Origin: Anagrus nilaparvatae
Lineage: Eukaryota; Arthropoda; Insecta; Hymenoptera; Mymaridae
NCBI GenBank assembly: GCA_022575985.1
Contig: JAKSXM010000007.1
Span: forward strand, 63,146,501 to 63,210,500
Reading direction: 5' to 3'
Length of the DNA stretch: 64,000 nucleotides
Shown here: in pieces, positions 46,641-60,853 of the stretch
How the letters are laid out: every line of letters begins with the position of its first letter
Position numbering within the stretch: position 1 is the stretch's first letter
Notes under the pieces: model-generated
Seen by the model: only the letters and a program-made list of their open reading frames with translations
What the model was told of the DNA's origin: nothing
Databases searched by the model: none
Made by a program: the position numbers and the translations under genes

Positions 46641-49600
46641 CAAGGTAGAGTCACCATATAATCCTTTTTCCTGAAGCCAAAGGATATACATAAGATGCAT
46701 TCTTCACTCCCTCGGAAAAAAAACTATTCAATTATTTGAGAAAGTTTCGTAAAATTGCAGTTTTACTGAAAGCATGAAACCTTAATTAACGTTCAATAAT
46801 TAATATTCTATAAGTTTAATTTAATCACAATAATGTAAAGTTAATAAAATTTTAAAATTTATTAAAAAATTAAAAGCAGAAGACTCATTAATAATTAAAA
46901 TAATAATTAAATATTAAAATACATGCATAGTGTATAAATGTGTGTGTGTGTGTATCTGTATGCTTTTTTATAAGCTTTCTATTTAATAAGCAATTTTTTA
47001 AATTGAGAAGAAAATATAAGACAGAGTAAGTATACATCTTGAAATTATAATTCTTGATGTTAACTATAAAAAACATTTCTTTGGCAATGATTCAAAGACA
47101 CTATTAATTGTTTTTACTTATGTAACATCCTATAATATATTTTTTTTGTTATATAACATGAAAATAATAATAATAATTCTTTTAATTATTTATATAAATT
47201 CTGCTTTTTTTTTAATAATAAAAAAAAAAGTACATCCTAAATAATAATAATTTTTTACTACTTTTTAACAAATTACGAAAAAAAATCAGTTTTTTTTATT
47301 CATAAAGATCAATAATAATAACGAACAAATCTTGTTTATTTGTTTGTAAAAAAATTTTTTCTAAAAAATGACTAATGATTATCACCAGTTTTTGAATACT
47401 TATGTTTTTGCATCCGAGAGAAATTTTTAATTGAGTTTTCCAAATTATATTTTGCATATATATATGCAAACATGCTATAACTTTTTATCAAGAATTTGCT
47501 CAGAATTTACAAATTTAAGTAAAAGTAGAGCGACCTTATGGTATAAGATAAAATAATCTATATCCATTATAAACTAAAATAAAAAACTCAAGTAAATATC
47601 CAGATCAGATTCTAATAATATCCAGATAAATTTAAACCAAAAATCGAAATCAGGTCTCTGCAACATTGAGCTCTGAAACTTTATGTATCAAATACCTAAA
47701 AATAACCCAAATATCTATAAATAGATTAATCTCGTTTATTTTTTTTAATAAATCCAAAACTCAAAAAATTAAATACTCATCCAATACATCAATTTGTACT
47801 AGAGACTTTTCACAAACGAAAGCTATTTTTTAATAATTCCCGAGCACATTGTTTCCATCCTAATTCTTTCTCGTATTCTTAAAAGTCATTAATTTAGTAA
47901 ATTTCAACAGAATATAATAACGCATTGAATTTAAAAAGCTTTAAAAATTAAAAAAATCAAACAATTTATAACTACCACGCTAGTATACAAATATATACAC
48001 GAAAAGAAAATGTAAAAATTATAAAAGATTTATAGAAATGTAAATTATGATAATAAATCAGAATTATATATTATAATATATAAACCATAGAATACAATCT
48101 GTATTTTTATTATTATTATTATCATATAAAATTTATAAAAGAATATATGTAATGCAACATTAATTTTATAAAAAATGACTATAAAAATATATATTATATA
48201 GAAAATTTTTAATAATAAATAATAATATAGTTTATAGTTTAATTAAATAGGTAATTTAAAAAAAAAATTATTTTATTAAATTATTATTTTTTAAATTTAG
48301 TCATATAATTTATTAGCACCGGGGTAAGCCTGTTTTTGATCCCATCTGCTAGAATTTAATACAAGAATTATACTCGATAAAAAAAAAATTATAACAATTT
48401 TTAAACACATTTATTTTTTTTATTTTTTTTTGATAAATAAAAAGTGAATAGTATTTTGTTTCTTAGTCTTCTGAAATCAAATCTGGAGTTAATTTTTACT
48501 TAAAATTGCAGATGCGTACATTTGCTAAAAATTAAAAAAACACCATTAAATTTTTTTTCTTCGATAAAGTACCAAATTTTTTAACGGGGGTTACAAATTT
48601 TAAAAAATCATTATCATTTATTTCTTTTCCTATGGGAATTTGAAATGATAATAATATGAAGGACAAGATAATATTTAGTTTTTTCTACGTTATTATTATA
48701 CTTTGTCAGATGAAATAGACCATTAAGAATATTTTGTTATTGCTTGAAGAACCGTAGTGCCAATAATTTAACAGCATTTTTTTTAGTTATATTTTTGGCT
48801 CTAATTTAGGGATTATTAAGTCTTATAAAAATCACTCCTGAACAAAAATTGATATGGGGATGGTATGGAGTCTTCGTAAGGCCCAATTTCCTTCCTCACA
48901 TCTATTTCTGTTCAAAATGTATTCAAAGGGACTACATGGTAATAATAAAATGAGCTATAATTTTGAGAATATTATTTTTTTAATAATTTTATCTTGAAAT
49001 TAAAAATCCAAGCGTTTTTTTGGACCTGCCGGACTAATTTATACATTATACTTTTTTAATTATATTTATACTTTTGAATAATTATACATTTTACACAATT
49101 TTTTTAAAAGCTACTTTATCTACGAATCTATATTGAAATAGAAAAAAAAATTATTGCAATTTAGTTCACTTAAAAACTTTTAACTTATATTTTTATATAT
49201 TTTTTTTTTAATTTAAATAGAATAGAATTAAATGTGTAAATCTAGAGGGACAAATGATATAAATTTTAAACAAAAATTTTGGCTCAAAATACTTACCTTT
49301 AATACTATACTTGAAGGGTAAAATTTAGAAAATAAAAATTAATATTACAGGTTATAAGTTGAAAATGTTTACCTTGAAAAATTATTTTCATTTTCTATAA
49401 AAAGTAAATTTCTATCTCTCTGAAGTTAAATTTTAATTATTATATTTTATTTTCAACTTTGTTCTACGCAATTTGAATTTCAAATAAATATAAATTTTTG
49501 ATTTCAAGGACTAAATATTTAATATTTAAATGTAAAACCTTTTTACACCCATCAAAGCATCATTTTATTTTAATAAAAATTTTACCCTTACAAGTTATGA

Positions 49601-50865
49601 TTTTACTTTTCTTAGTTTTTCTTTTCTCAATAGTCCAATTTTTATTTCAATAGTCTGCTTTTGATATTTTCTCGAAATATCAAACAAAACCCTGAATATC
49701 CAATATTTTACTTGAGATTCAAAACAGAAAAATGTTACAGTGTAAAAATAAAATGTTACAATTGCTTTCCAATTTTCTTTTTTAATACAATCAATTGTAC
49801 ATTTTTTTATTTCTACGTTTTTTTTTTTTCAAAGTATTTTTTTCTTTTTTTGTAGAAAATGTTCTTTGCACTCTTAGTACCTTGAGTGACATTTTATACA
49901 AGATCACTTTTTTTTCCTTTTTTTTATTTCCTTACACGAAGCAAGTCGATCACGAAGAAAAGAATAGAATCATTCAATGAACAAAATTACGACAGGTTGG
50001 GTTTTAGAAGTTATTTATTTTCTTTTTTATTTTTTCTTTGTATTCTATCTTTAAAAGTATCTTTATCTTTTATAAAGGATTTTCTTTTCTGTTTAATAAA
50101 CTATTTTTTTTCCTACTTCTATTATGCAATTAATTTTATAAAAATGAAGCAAAATTTCAGATAATTGAATTTTAACTTAATTTATTATCGCTTCTGAATT
50201 GTAAACGTGTTTATTCAACTAAAGAAAAAAAAAATAACTCAAGTAAAACTTTGAGGAACTAAAAAAATCAAAAGGTGTAAATATTGAATTATTTAAAAAA
50301 GCTCAAAATAGGGAAAAATTTAATAGGCAAAGTAATTAATGCGTATGCAAGATCTTATTAAAAAAAGTTAATCGTATTATTTGAACGTATAATTCGATTA
50401 CAAAACTTATACTTGAGTATAGAACATTATAGGTTATAGTATATTCAAGTAGTTCAAAAGTATATTTGTTCATACATACTATAGATATACAAAATGTATA
50501 ACATGAATTCTAAATTCAAGCCACACACGATATTATTTAGTTTTAGAAAAGAAAGAGACAACAATAGAGAAAAGCGAAATTAAATAACAACAATAATAAT
50601 TTTAATACTAAGAATTACAAGGGTAGATCACGAATTTTAGGTAACCCGATTACTCTCAACTTAAAGTATATATATGTATATTGTATATTGACTCATTAAT
50701 GTTCTTTTTACATGGAATTCATTGGCTTATTCATAGCAAAAGCTTTAATATTTGTTTTAGAATTAAATTTTCTAACAAAGCTGATTAACCATTTAGTAGG
50801 TTATATTTTATGCGAATCATTATTGCAAAATTTAAGCTTTTTACTTTTTACGAAAATACCAATTT
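46641..50865. other. Gene-free AT-rich stretch
   Basis: A (GT)n microsatellite lies near 46940-46955. The remainder is simple AT-rich sequence, including T-rich open frames at 49661-50164 that are low complexity. No gene was supported. Confidence 0.6.
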
Positions 50866-51043
50866 TTAAGCCCTTTCTTCATCAGATTAAAAGTCGATAT
50901 TAAATCTGTTAATTTTTGAAATTTATATAGTGTAGTTGGGAGTTCTTTACGATTAATTATTAAAAATCACCAACTACACTATATAAATTTTAAAGATGAC
51001 CAGATTTAGTATCAACTTTTAATCTGATGTAGAAAGGGCTTTA
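50866..51043. mobile_element. 178-bp palindromic MITE
   Basis: AAGCCCTTTCTTCATCAGAT (50868) pairs with ATCTGATGTAGAAAGGGCTT. The inner TATATAGTGTAGTTGG (50924-50939) pairs exactly with CCAACTACACTATATA (50970-50985). The loop is about 30 bases. A half copy occurs at 43885-44020. Confidence 0.8.
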
Positions 51044-52909
51044 GACTTGTACCAAAATTAAAGTTTTTATCATAAAGATAGTTAATATTTCTTTGATATT
51101 CAATATTTTTATTATTTCTCCTCTTTTTAAAATTCTTTCGGCCTAATCTACATAACCGCAAAAGTGCTCCGTAAACCACAAGCGCAAGCAAAACCGTGAA
51201 AAAATTTTCAATACAGCCAAACTTTATTTATTTATTCTATAATTCTAAAGGAGAGAGTTCATAGAATAAAGTTTTTTTTTTTCATTTCGTAAAATAAAGT
51301 CAGAAAATAAAAATGTATAAATTACATTTTTATAGTAATAAAAAAAAAGAAGACGCGTTAGTGGGGAATTCAGTACAATTAGCATCTGAAAGCTGCAAAT
51401 TTTATATTGAACTTACGATATATAAATTCTTTTTCTTAGGACTCAAAATCTTTACAATAAACAGCTAATTGAACTTCAACTATTTTTTCTAATTTTATTT
51501 TCTCTATCGAACAACCAGTTGGAATATTTCAAGGTTCGAATTTCCTCATTTCGTCGAAATCATATAAGGGTAAAAATACTATTGGTAAAGTAAAAAAGAA
51601 TTAAGTAACTTAAATCTTGTAATCTCTCCTAGTAAGTTTAATTCCAAGGTATATCGTGTATATTCTCTAAAATACTTTAAACTATTATTCCAAGTACTTG
51701 ATATTATAACCTAACTCCAGTGGTCATTATATTAAAGCTCTCTCTTGAATTCATATTATACCTAATTAAGTCTTTTAAACATTTTCTAAACTGTATGTAT
51801 GTATATATTTACTCTTACGCTCTTGCATACATGAGATTACTTTTAAAAAAAATTTTTTTGTAACAATAAGCTTGAAAACTTAGTACTTAGATATTCTTTG
51901 AGCTTTTTGGTTAAATTCTACGAGAGAGTTTCCTTATTATATACATAATACTATTGTTAAGTTAGTTTTAATGTTACTTACCAAAATAATTTTTTTTTTC
52001 TATGTAAAAATTATATTATTTTGTTGTTAAAGTTATAATATAAAGTGTAGTTTTTCATAAATTTATTTTTTTTACTTTTTTGTAACTTTTTTTTTTCTGA
52101 AGTAATAAAATAAATTTTTAAAATTATAAATGTGAAATGTAATATTTAAAAATAAATATTATTAATTATCATGACTAGAAATTTTGAAGCAGTTTTTAAA
52201 TTTATGATATTTATGAAAGCTAAACTTTTATATTTTAACTGCTATATTATAAGCATAGTCAAGCTTAAACTACTTTCATAAATTGAGATTTTACAATTGA
52301 CATTTTCTGATTTGAAATTTTAAAAATACTCTAAATTTTAATTATTTGCCTTATATATTTTATAGTTTTTAGAATTAAAGCCAATTTTGTAAAAAAATTT
52401 AGTACACAAATTTAGTACACATATTTCAGTTGAGCAAATCGAATTAAAAAATCTAAGAGTTTTGCAAATTTTAAGCTCCTATATTTTTATGAGTTACAGT
52501 AACGTAAATAATTGAAATATTCAAAATTCAGAACTGCTGATATGCAATCGTTGCAGTTTTACGAAATTCAAAATACAAAAATGTAATTCGTATAGTTCAT
52601 AACGTATATTTTTAGAAAAATGAAAATTAAGAATGAATTTTATTATACAATTAAAATTGAAATCAACTCAAATCCTAGAATTTTAATTATGTAATGAATT
52701 ATGATAATATTATTGTACAATGCTATTTTTTATTTTTATATAATAGATATTTAAGTTAATTTTAAATTTTAAAAGTTGAATTAGGATTAACCAATTATGT
52801 TGACCAATTTATTAAAATAAAAATAAAATTTTTATCATTTTTTATTAAACTTTGACAATATCATAAATATAAAATATACTTACTTTTTATTATTTATTTT
52901 TAGGTGCTT
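51044..52909. other. Gene-free AT-rich stretch
   Basis: No coding, RNA gene or clear repeat was recognised. Confidence 0.55.
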
Positions 52910-53043
52910 AAGGCCCTTTCTACACCAGTACGTAATCATCTTTTTTTCAACTTAAAAATATAATTACACCAGCTGCACCAATAAATATCTATCAGACATG
53001 ATTATCATAAAAGATGATTACCTGCTGGTGTATAAATGGCCTA
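52910..53043. mobile_element. ~134-bp MITE
   Basis: The inverted ends AGGCCCTTTCTACACCAGTA and CTGGTGTATAAATGGCCT are imperfect. The TAATCATCTTTT / AAAAGATGATTA segment beside them is perfect. TTA precedes the left end and TAA follows the right end. Confidence 0.75.
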
Positions 53044-56000
53044 ATAAAATAAAAGAACGAAAATATATTTATTATTTCGATTTATTGTAATAATTTTTTT
53101 TTTTTTTATAATTATATTTATTTATATATAACTTTTGTTTTTTTATATATACATTCTTAATTATCTATTTTTAATAAACTATGTTATTTTATATTTACAT
53201 AAATTTTTTTTACTTTACAATTATAAATATTCATATTTAATTCTTATCACGATGACAAATATTTTATTTAAAAAAATTCATATTAATTTAAGTTGTTAAT
53301 AAATAATTTTTTTTTTTTTTTTGTGAAACATAACTTACAAGTAATTAATAAATTCTATATGCACTTCTTTAATTGTATTTTTGCCTTTTTACCCATTCAT
53401 AATAAAAATTTAGCATAGAATTTCTATTATTTTATACCAAAGCAAGCAAAGTATATAATTAATTTATTCTTAATTTTACGCCGTTAATGCATAATAAGAT
53501 ATTATGAATTATTATGACAACGAAGAGGTAGATTTATTTATTAACACCCTGACTTAAAAAAATGACCCCAATTATGATTTTTTTTGTCATTGTTTGGTAC
53601 TTTTCTGAATATGATTTTAATAAACTATTAAAATCATCATTTATAGCCTCTAATTTTTAGACTTGTAATGCTAATTAGCAAGATAAGTAAATATTAAGAC
53701 AATTCTAATCGTCATCCAAGATCTCAACATTATTCACTTGAACAGGTATCAAGCTGAAATTTAATTCACATTTTAAAACTAACTCAAAAACTAATTATTT
53801 GTCAATAGTTTTGAAGAAACTTACACTGTAAAAAGTAACTTTCTTAAATTCACAAAAAAAAATAGAATATTTTCGTAAAATTAGTAAATTTTCGAAAGTA
53901 ATCGTAAATTTACTAAATTTAATAAATTAACAACAAATTCAAGCATTCTCAATTTTTTTTTGTGAATTTAAGAAAAAATTTGTAAATTAGCAAATATTTT
54001 TTGAAAATTTTCGAAAAAAAATTGTAAATTATCAATTTTTCTCGTGAATTTATCGAAAAAATCGGAAATACTCAAGTTTTTAGTTAATAATATATACTAA
54101 ATTTAGTAAATTTACGATTTTTTTCGAAAAATGACGGTATTTTTTATACTTCAGAATTATTATTTTGCCAACATTCAAAAATATGTCAAAAAATCACAAT
54201 ACAAGAAACCAGTCTAAAATTCAGAACTAGAATGTAAAACTTAAAAAAATCAAAAGTCTTCGTAGACTTTTCAACGCTATGAAAATTTTTGAAAAAGAGA
54301 ACTTTTAAATTTTACAGTAAAATTGAAACATTAGATTTTTGGTGAACAAATTAATTTATTGTTATTGAGCAATAATAGCCATGATTTTAACCGAGATTTT
54401 AACTTTCTTTACATGCTGACAGAAGAAGTAATTCAAAAAGAATTATTCATTTTCTTCTGCAATGCTAATTTCAAGAAGTTCCCCACTAAGTTTCAAAAAC
54501 TGAAATATGTTTTTGTTAAGGACAGTAGTAAATAAAAGGTAAAAATACGTTAAGAAATGCTTCATACGTTTTTTAATACTCTTGCATTCAAAAAAGAAAA
54601 AAATACTCATTATTTCATAAAGTCAGTGCATAAGTGCTTGGCTGTAATCCACAAATAAAGAAAAAAATTATTTATAATAATGTGCCAAATGAGTTTAGTT
54701 CCATTCATTATTTATCTAATTTTTTATTTTTTATTCAGAAATTAAATAGTATATTAATTTTAATATTCGATTTTGAGTTATTTTGTCTTAAAAAATTTAA
54801 ATAACTGCTTTTTTAGCTAATTTTTTAATCGAATAATCTGGATGATTATTTATAAACTCTCTTATCGCTTTTAATCATTTTGCATGAAAGAAAACTTAAA
54901 CCAAGGGGCTGACGACGCGATTTTAAGTATTTAAAGTACTTAAAACGCTTTTTAAATCTTAAATACTTTAAATCGTGTTGTCATTCCCTCAACTTATAGG
55001 ATTTCCTCGAACAGTTCATGGCCTATTTAAGTTTTTTCCACAATTCATAATCGATACCGTGACGTTATGTAGCCTGCAGAAATCATTTCATTTTCGAGAA
55101 AAATTTTGAATATTAAATTGTCTATAAAAAAGGTAATGTTTAAAAAAAATAGCCGGTTTTTACCGTAAAAATAAAGACTGTATTAATGATGCCTTTTCAT
55201 CAGGAATTTAGGATAAAATTTTTCTGAAAATTGAAATGATTTCTAAAGATATTATCGGAAAACCAATTATAACTTGCAAGGCCCTTTAACTTGCCTTGAA
55301 AACTCCTGTCGAGGCCTTAAGATTCACTTCTAAACAAAATAACTCAAAATCTAATAAATTGTTTGATAGATTAACGACCTTGTTGATTAATTACTAAAAT
55401 TGTAATTTAATTTTATATGCTTAATATTATCTTAATTATATCTAACGAATATAAAATATGTCATATTTATAAGTTTACAAATATATAAAAAATTCATACA
55501 AAAAATATCCTTAAATATTAAGCTCATTTAATTTATTAATTAATTAAAAAATAATTCATGTTTTATCATTTAAAAAAAAGTGTGTAAAAATGAAAATTAA
55601 TCAGTCTTATAATATACAGTTTTTATACTTAATACAGTTAATTAATATGAGGTTTTTTTTTTGATTAGATCAAAATATTTAAAAGTTTGTATCAAAAAAT
55701 GGACAGATTTTTCAGACATGTGCAGTCATTTTTAAAATTGTAAAAAACCAAAATTCTAAAAATTAAAAATAATAGTGCATCTAAGTAACCAAATTTTAGT
55801 AAATTAAAAATAAAAGTCATCGTATTTTAAATCGTTGTTTTTTTTTTTAATTTTATTTTATACAATAAAATTTATCTACGTTATATATATATATATATAT
55901 TTATAAACCTTACAATATATATCAGTATATAATATATATATAATTTTTTTGTTAAATATATTTAATAATTCAATAAAAAAAATTTTTTTATTGATAATAT

Positions 56001-56318
56001 ATATTTTTAATAATTAAATTCACTTTTTATATAATAAAATTTTTTTTTTAACACACGTAAAATAATTTCTACAAATTTTATATATATATATATATATTTG
56101 TATCACTTTTATTAAAAAAATTTTTTTTTGATTAATTATACTTATTTATACAACACTGAAAAAAAAATTTAGTAATTTTTTAGCACCACTAAATTATTTT
56201 TTTTTTCTTTGAATAATCAATTTCAAAGTTTTTCATTTTAAGTAAAATAACCAATACTTGTATCAACAGTTTTTAACTCAACATCTTGATCAAGTACACA
56301 AGCTTCTTTAACCGTATG
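53044..56318. other. Gene-free stretch downstream of the LRR-FN3 gene
   Basis: 53824-54157 looks like a MITE: TTACACTGTAAAAAGTAACT at the left, an interior rich in TAAATTTACTAAATTTA and TTTTCGAAAA, and TATTTTTTATACTTCAG at the right. 54925-54985 holds a small palindrome around AAGTACTTAAAACGC. TA microsatellites lie at 55882 and 56082. The last few hundred bases may be the 3' UTR of the minus-strand gene. Confidence 0.5.
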
Positions 56319-56870
56319 CTACGAATTTAAAGTCGTGTTACTAATAAAACTTGGACAATTATTATCGATTCTTTCACCACCTTGTAACGAAAAATGACGA
56401 TAGGTCATATATTCTGGTGGATTTTGTGGTACTTGTGATGATTCTTGTTGTTCTCTTTTAGATATAGTTCGTTGTTTTTTCATTTTCATGTATCCTAATA
56501 TTGATATTAATACAATAAATACTAAAAAACCCATACAGCTACCAATAAATAAACCAAGTCTGCGTGTTAATATATTAGTTAAGGTGTTGCGATCAGTCAT
56601 TGTACCATCGCTTATTATTGAACTTGGTGATTCGAGTGTTGTTACTTCGGTACATTTACTCATTGGTGTATCTTTCATTATTGATTGTGATGAACTTTCT
56701 AGTAAATTATCATCGTTTGATAAATTCCATTGTAATAAATTATTTGCATCTATTGGTATTGGATTACCCCAACTACCTAGACCAACGACACATATACGAT
56801 ATCGTGTATCGGATGATAATTTTGATAATTGGACTGATCGAGCTTTTGGCTCTAATAATTTTCCACGTAT
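56319..56870 (-). CDS. LRR-FN3 transmembrane receptor, last exon (FN3 end, TM, cytoplasmic tail)
   Basis: The exon begins after the acceptor TTTATTTCAG at 56870 in phase 0 with IRGKLLEPKARSVQLSKLSS, then DTRYRICVVGLGSWGNP, the F-G end of a fibronectin type III domain. An extracellular Ser/Thr-rich stalk follows, then one transmembrane helix (RRLGLFIGSCMGFLVFIVLI with SILGYM after it). A basic stop-transfer KMKKQR and a short cytoplasmic tail end at TTLNS-stop (56319). With the upstream exons this is the membrane-anchored end of an LRR, LRRCT, FN3 cell-surface protein, a class used in neuronal and epithelial recognition. The exact orthologue was not recognised. The bases at 56871-56885 in the same open frame are intronic. 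Confidence 0.85.
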   Translation of the reverse strand: MRGKLLEPKARSVQLSKLSSDTRYRICVVGLGSWGNPIPIDANNLLQWNLSNDDNLLESSSQSIMKDTPMSKCTEVTTLESPSSIISDGTMTDRNTLTNILTRRLGLFIGSCMGFLVFIVLISILGYMKMKKQRTISKREQQESSQVPQNPPEYMTYRHFSLQGGERIDNNCPSFISNTTLNS

Positions 56871-58352
56871 CTGAAATAAAACCAAAATTACAAATTATAA
56901 ATTTTGTTTTTACTTATTATTATTATTATAAATAAATTAGACCACCAAATTTATTATTTAATAAATGATTTATTTTGCTTGCTCTGTAAGTTCAAAATTT
57001 GAAAACCTTACGAATAAGTAGAAAAAATATTTTTATATTTATTTTTTTTTTTTGAGCTACAAACTGTAGAACCTTTGTTCAGAAATATTTAAAAATTTGA
57101 AGCTTTAAATTAAGTTGATTATCTGCTTTATGGCAAAATACTGTATAAAAAACAAATTTTTAAATTATAAAAGCTTATTTAAAAGCCAAAAAATCTAAGA
57201 CTAGAAAGTAAAAGGTAAATTTTATTGACTTTAATCATCTACCTATATCTCTATCTCTTTATCCTTTATATTCAAAATTTATTTATGTAATCTGAAACTG
57301 CTTTATCAACTTTAAAATCAAAGAGGTTTCTTATAAACAATATAGTATCATTATGGGAGCCTATATATTATATAAAACTTTAGATAAAGAGAAAAAACAA
57401 TCTTTTATCGTTTTTCTGTCATATGAAAAACATAAATCAATATTTTTTTATTACAGATTTAAAATACAACTTTAATGCAGCGTAATGAAAACAATGTTTG
57501 TAACAATGAACTTACTCTTATAATTTTGATTATGAAAATCATAAACCAGGCAATTGCCTGAGATAAGTTTTATGTTTTAATGGTATCACATTTTTCTTGA
57601 TGATTTTAAAAAATTTTGTAATTTTAAATAAAAAAATTCAGAAACCTTATACTATATTGTCAAACCCTGAGTCAAACCCTAAAAAAGCTAAAAATTCAAA
57701 AACTAAAATAATTTCAAAAGAAATTTTCATTTATGATTTCCCTTTTTAAAATGTATATCATGTCTAGCTTATAAAAGTCTTATAAAAGTTAATTAAAAAA
57801 CAAAAAAGAAAAAAAAACTATGTAAATAAATTAAAGAAATATTTTATAAAATTATCATCAATTTTTTTATTATTATTATAATTAAACTACTGTATTTTAA
57901 ATTAAGTTTTAAAACTTGAGTTATCAACTAAGATATTCTCTTATTTACAAAAACCCTAAAGGAAGAATTTTCTATAAAGTTTATTATTAAATTGACCTAT
58001 ATATATATATAAATCTTTAATACTACTATGAAAATGATATTTCATACTTTTAGTTCTTTTTGTATACTTAAGTTGAATAAATTTTCTGAAACAAAAGGAA
58101 TATGATAACTTATTCAATGAAAAGAAAAAAAAAATTTTTATTAATATTGTAATTAGAAAACATAATGTTTAAATTAAAAAAGTTTTATTATGTATTAAAA
58201 AAAAATTGTTAATTAAAACTTTTTTGCTCGTTAAATTCATTTTTTATATATTTTTGTAATTATATTTTATTTTTAAATTAAATTAAATATAGAAATCAAT
58301 TTAATAATTTGATACATTGATAGAATATAAATAAATAAATCAAATTACTAAC
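56871..58352 (-). other. Intron of the LRR-FN3 gene
   Basis: 1.48-kb phase-0 intron, donor GTTAGT at 58352, acceptor TTTCAG at 56871-56876. AT-rich; no embedded gene was seen. Confidence 0.8.
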
Positions 58353-58690
58353 TTCGTTAATATTATTTAAAGCATGATATAAAACTTGATATCCATGAAG
58401 CCCTGAATGATTTCTACTTTGCCATGAAACTATAACTGAAAATGGTTGTATATCTTGAATAGCTAATTTAGGTACTAATGGTGACGAACAAAATGATCTA
58501 GGGTCAAGATCAAGAAATACTAATCCTTTTAATTCTGGTGGTTGATCACATTTTAATGAACCACCTTCGATATCTGTTATTCCTTCTCCATTTCTTCCAT
58601 TATTTCTACCAACACGACCAACTAATTTTTGATGATCTCTAAGCCATTCCCACAGTTCTTGAGATTCGCAACCACAATTTAATGGATTTT
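58353..58690 (-). CDS. LRR-FN3 transmembrane receptor, LRRCT/FN3 exon
   Basis: A 338-base exon. The protein reads ENPLNCGCESQELWEWLRDH and later LKCDQPPELKGLVFLDLDPRSFC, a full LRR C-terminal cap with its four cysteines (CxC...C...C). KLAIQDIQPFSVIVSWQSRN and GYQVLYHALNNINE follow, the A-E strands of an FN3 domain with the conserved Trp and Tyr. It joins the next exon in phase 0 at GAA|GTTAGT. It takes two bases (AA) to complete the Glu codon begun by the upstream exon at 63941. The reading frame is intact and there are no stops, in contrast to the genes of the 16-38 kb block. Confidence 0.88.
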
Positions 58691-59230
58691 CTGTTAATAG
58701 TAAAATTTTAATTATTATTTTTAACTATAGTACAATTACAAATATTATAAATATTTTCTATTTCAAATGTTTTGAATATTAAACACCTTTTTGTATAACT
58801 AACTACCTTCAATTAATAATTTGTTAGCTGAATATTAAGCAATTTACAGTTTCGTGTTTAATACAGAAACTTTATAAACAAAGTAAGTGGATTTAAAATA
58901 TTAAATTTAATTTAACAATAACTTAAGTAACCTAGTCAAATTGACAAATTATTAATAATTTAATTAGATGTTACTTAGATTACTAATGACCAATAAAATA
59001 AACTTGTGCGGTAAATTAATTATTATAATCTCAGATTTGTACTTTTTTATTTAATAATCTGCTTATTGGATTAAATTTAAATTAATTAAAGACACTTTCT
59101 TTATAATATTTTATTAAATATAATATTATTTATATTAAATTATATATAACTAAATAATATCTAAAAGTCTTTAATATCTAAGAGGCTTTTTTGAGCATTT
59201 TATTTTAGAATTAAAATTTAATTAAAAACA

Positions 59231-60020
59231 TTATTATTATTATTATTATTGTATTTATTTGCCAAGACAAAATTGTACACTCTTTACATATATAATTCAA
59301 ATCATATAAAACATAAATATAAATTTGGATGTAAATACAAAACATTATAAATTAAGAAACAATAAATATTTTAGTCAATTCTAATAAATCTAATTTAATA
59401 CAATTTAATACAATTAATATATTAGTCAATTCTCTAACAAGTGCTCAAATATGTCAATCTATCAGTCAATTAAAGTTAATTCTTTGGCTTATCAGTCTTC
59501 TAACCCATGTAAGTATGTTCGTATGCTTCTCTTAAATTGAGAGTAGGAGTATAGGTCTCTTATGCATGGTGGAATATTGTTCCATAGCTTAGCATATTTG
59601 ACTTGGAACGAGTTACGACCCCAGTCAGTTTTTAAAGAGGTGGGGACCTTTAAGTCCTTGCGAGGGCCGCGAGAAGGCTTATCTGACTTATAGGGTTCGA
59701 AGAGGGGCAGAAGGAAAGGGGGCTCTCTCATACGTACCAACCTATACATTATTAGGGCTGCAAAGTAGTTGGTGCGGGTTTGATTGCACATCCAATTCAA
59801 TCTTTTTCTGAACGGTGTAATGTGTTCCTGTCGTCTTAGTCCGTATATGTATCGAATACCTGAGTTAGAGAGTCGCTGTAATTGCGCACTTAGTTGAGAA
59901 GATAAATCAGAGTAAACAACATTGCAATAATCCAAGTGCGGAACTACAAGCGACTCAATCAGACGTTTGCGGAGATTGTGAGACGTACAGGGTCTTATGA
60001 TTCTGAGGCCAAAATCTTAT
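59231..60020 (-). pseudogene. 5'-truncated CR1/L2-like LINE (C-terminal RT part)
   Basis: The open frame of 147 codons begins at a Met at 59935. The homology starts earlier, from LRKRLIESLVVPHLDYCNVV near 60000. Typical features are DYCNVVYSDLSSQLSAQLQR, IRYIYGLRRQEHITPFRKRL, KLWNNIPPCIRDLYSYSQFK and a short end RSIRTYLHGLED. This is the C-terminal thumb region of CR1/L2/Daphne-type LINEs, which lack RNase H. The 3' UTR carries AATAAA and ends in an (AAT)n tail at 59231-59250. Everything 5' of the last ~165 codons is missing. It lies in the sense orientation within the receptor gene's intron. Confidence 0.8.
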
Positions 60021-60853
60021 TCGTCTTATTCGTAAATAAAATACATAATATTATTAATTATTAAACTATTTGTTATTATTACGTTATTAAACTGTATGTA
60101 AAACATAAATAACCAGGGGCGACTTTTGCTGTAGGTGAGTAAGGTCAGCCTTGCTAAAAAATTAAATTTCATTCAAAATAAACGAACGATATATTACAGG
60201 CTAATTTATATGATCAAGTTTATTTAATTTTTTATTATAGTATTTTGCAATTTTTATATGAGGGATTCCATACCAACTGGGCCCAAATCTCGGCCCAAAT
60301 TGAACTGAAGGGTCGCAGAAATCGGCCCAAACTATTTTTCTCGAAAGTGCAACTAGAATAAGTACTCTCAGCCAATTTTAGCTTTCTAAGTCGAATCCTT
60401 GATTATCCTTGATGATCATTTTTGTATTTTTTGCCTAATTTGGTAAATTGATTAAAATATTCTCATTTTTGCTGTCAAACGATTATTTTAAGGAAATTTA
60501 CAGCAAAATTCAATTTTCAGGTTCAAAATTTTATTTGGACTGAGCATGCGCGAAGAATTTCGTTTTTCATCACTATACAAAAAATGTGCAGGGTCGATTT
60601 TCTTCTAATTAGGATTAACTTTCTTGTATTATAACCTATTTTTATCTGCCAAAAAAAATTTAGGGGATACGCTAATCAGAAAGCTTGGGATCAAAAAATG
60701 ATATTTTTTAAATTACTATTTTTCAAATTTTTAAATATCGCGCCATGTGACCAAATGAAAATCGGACCAAAAACTCATGCTACTCGGAAAATTTTACATA
60801 GGAATATGAACTTTTGTGAGCCATATCCCCCAAATTATCATTCAAAAACAATA

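Noticed and set aside
49661..50164. Three overlapping Phe-rich frames resembling membrane proteins
   Set aside because: They come from poly(T)-rich DNA with no conserved pattern and no splice context.
56488..56935. Plus-strand frames opposite the receptor exon
   Set aside because: They are antisense shadows; the minus-strand frame has splice sites, an FN3 pattern and a transmembrane helix.
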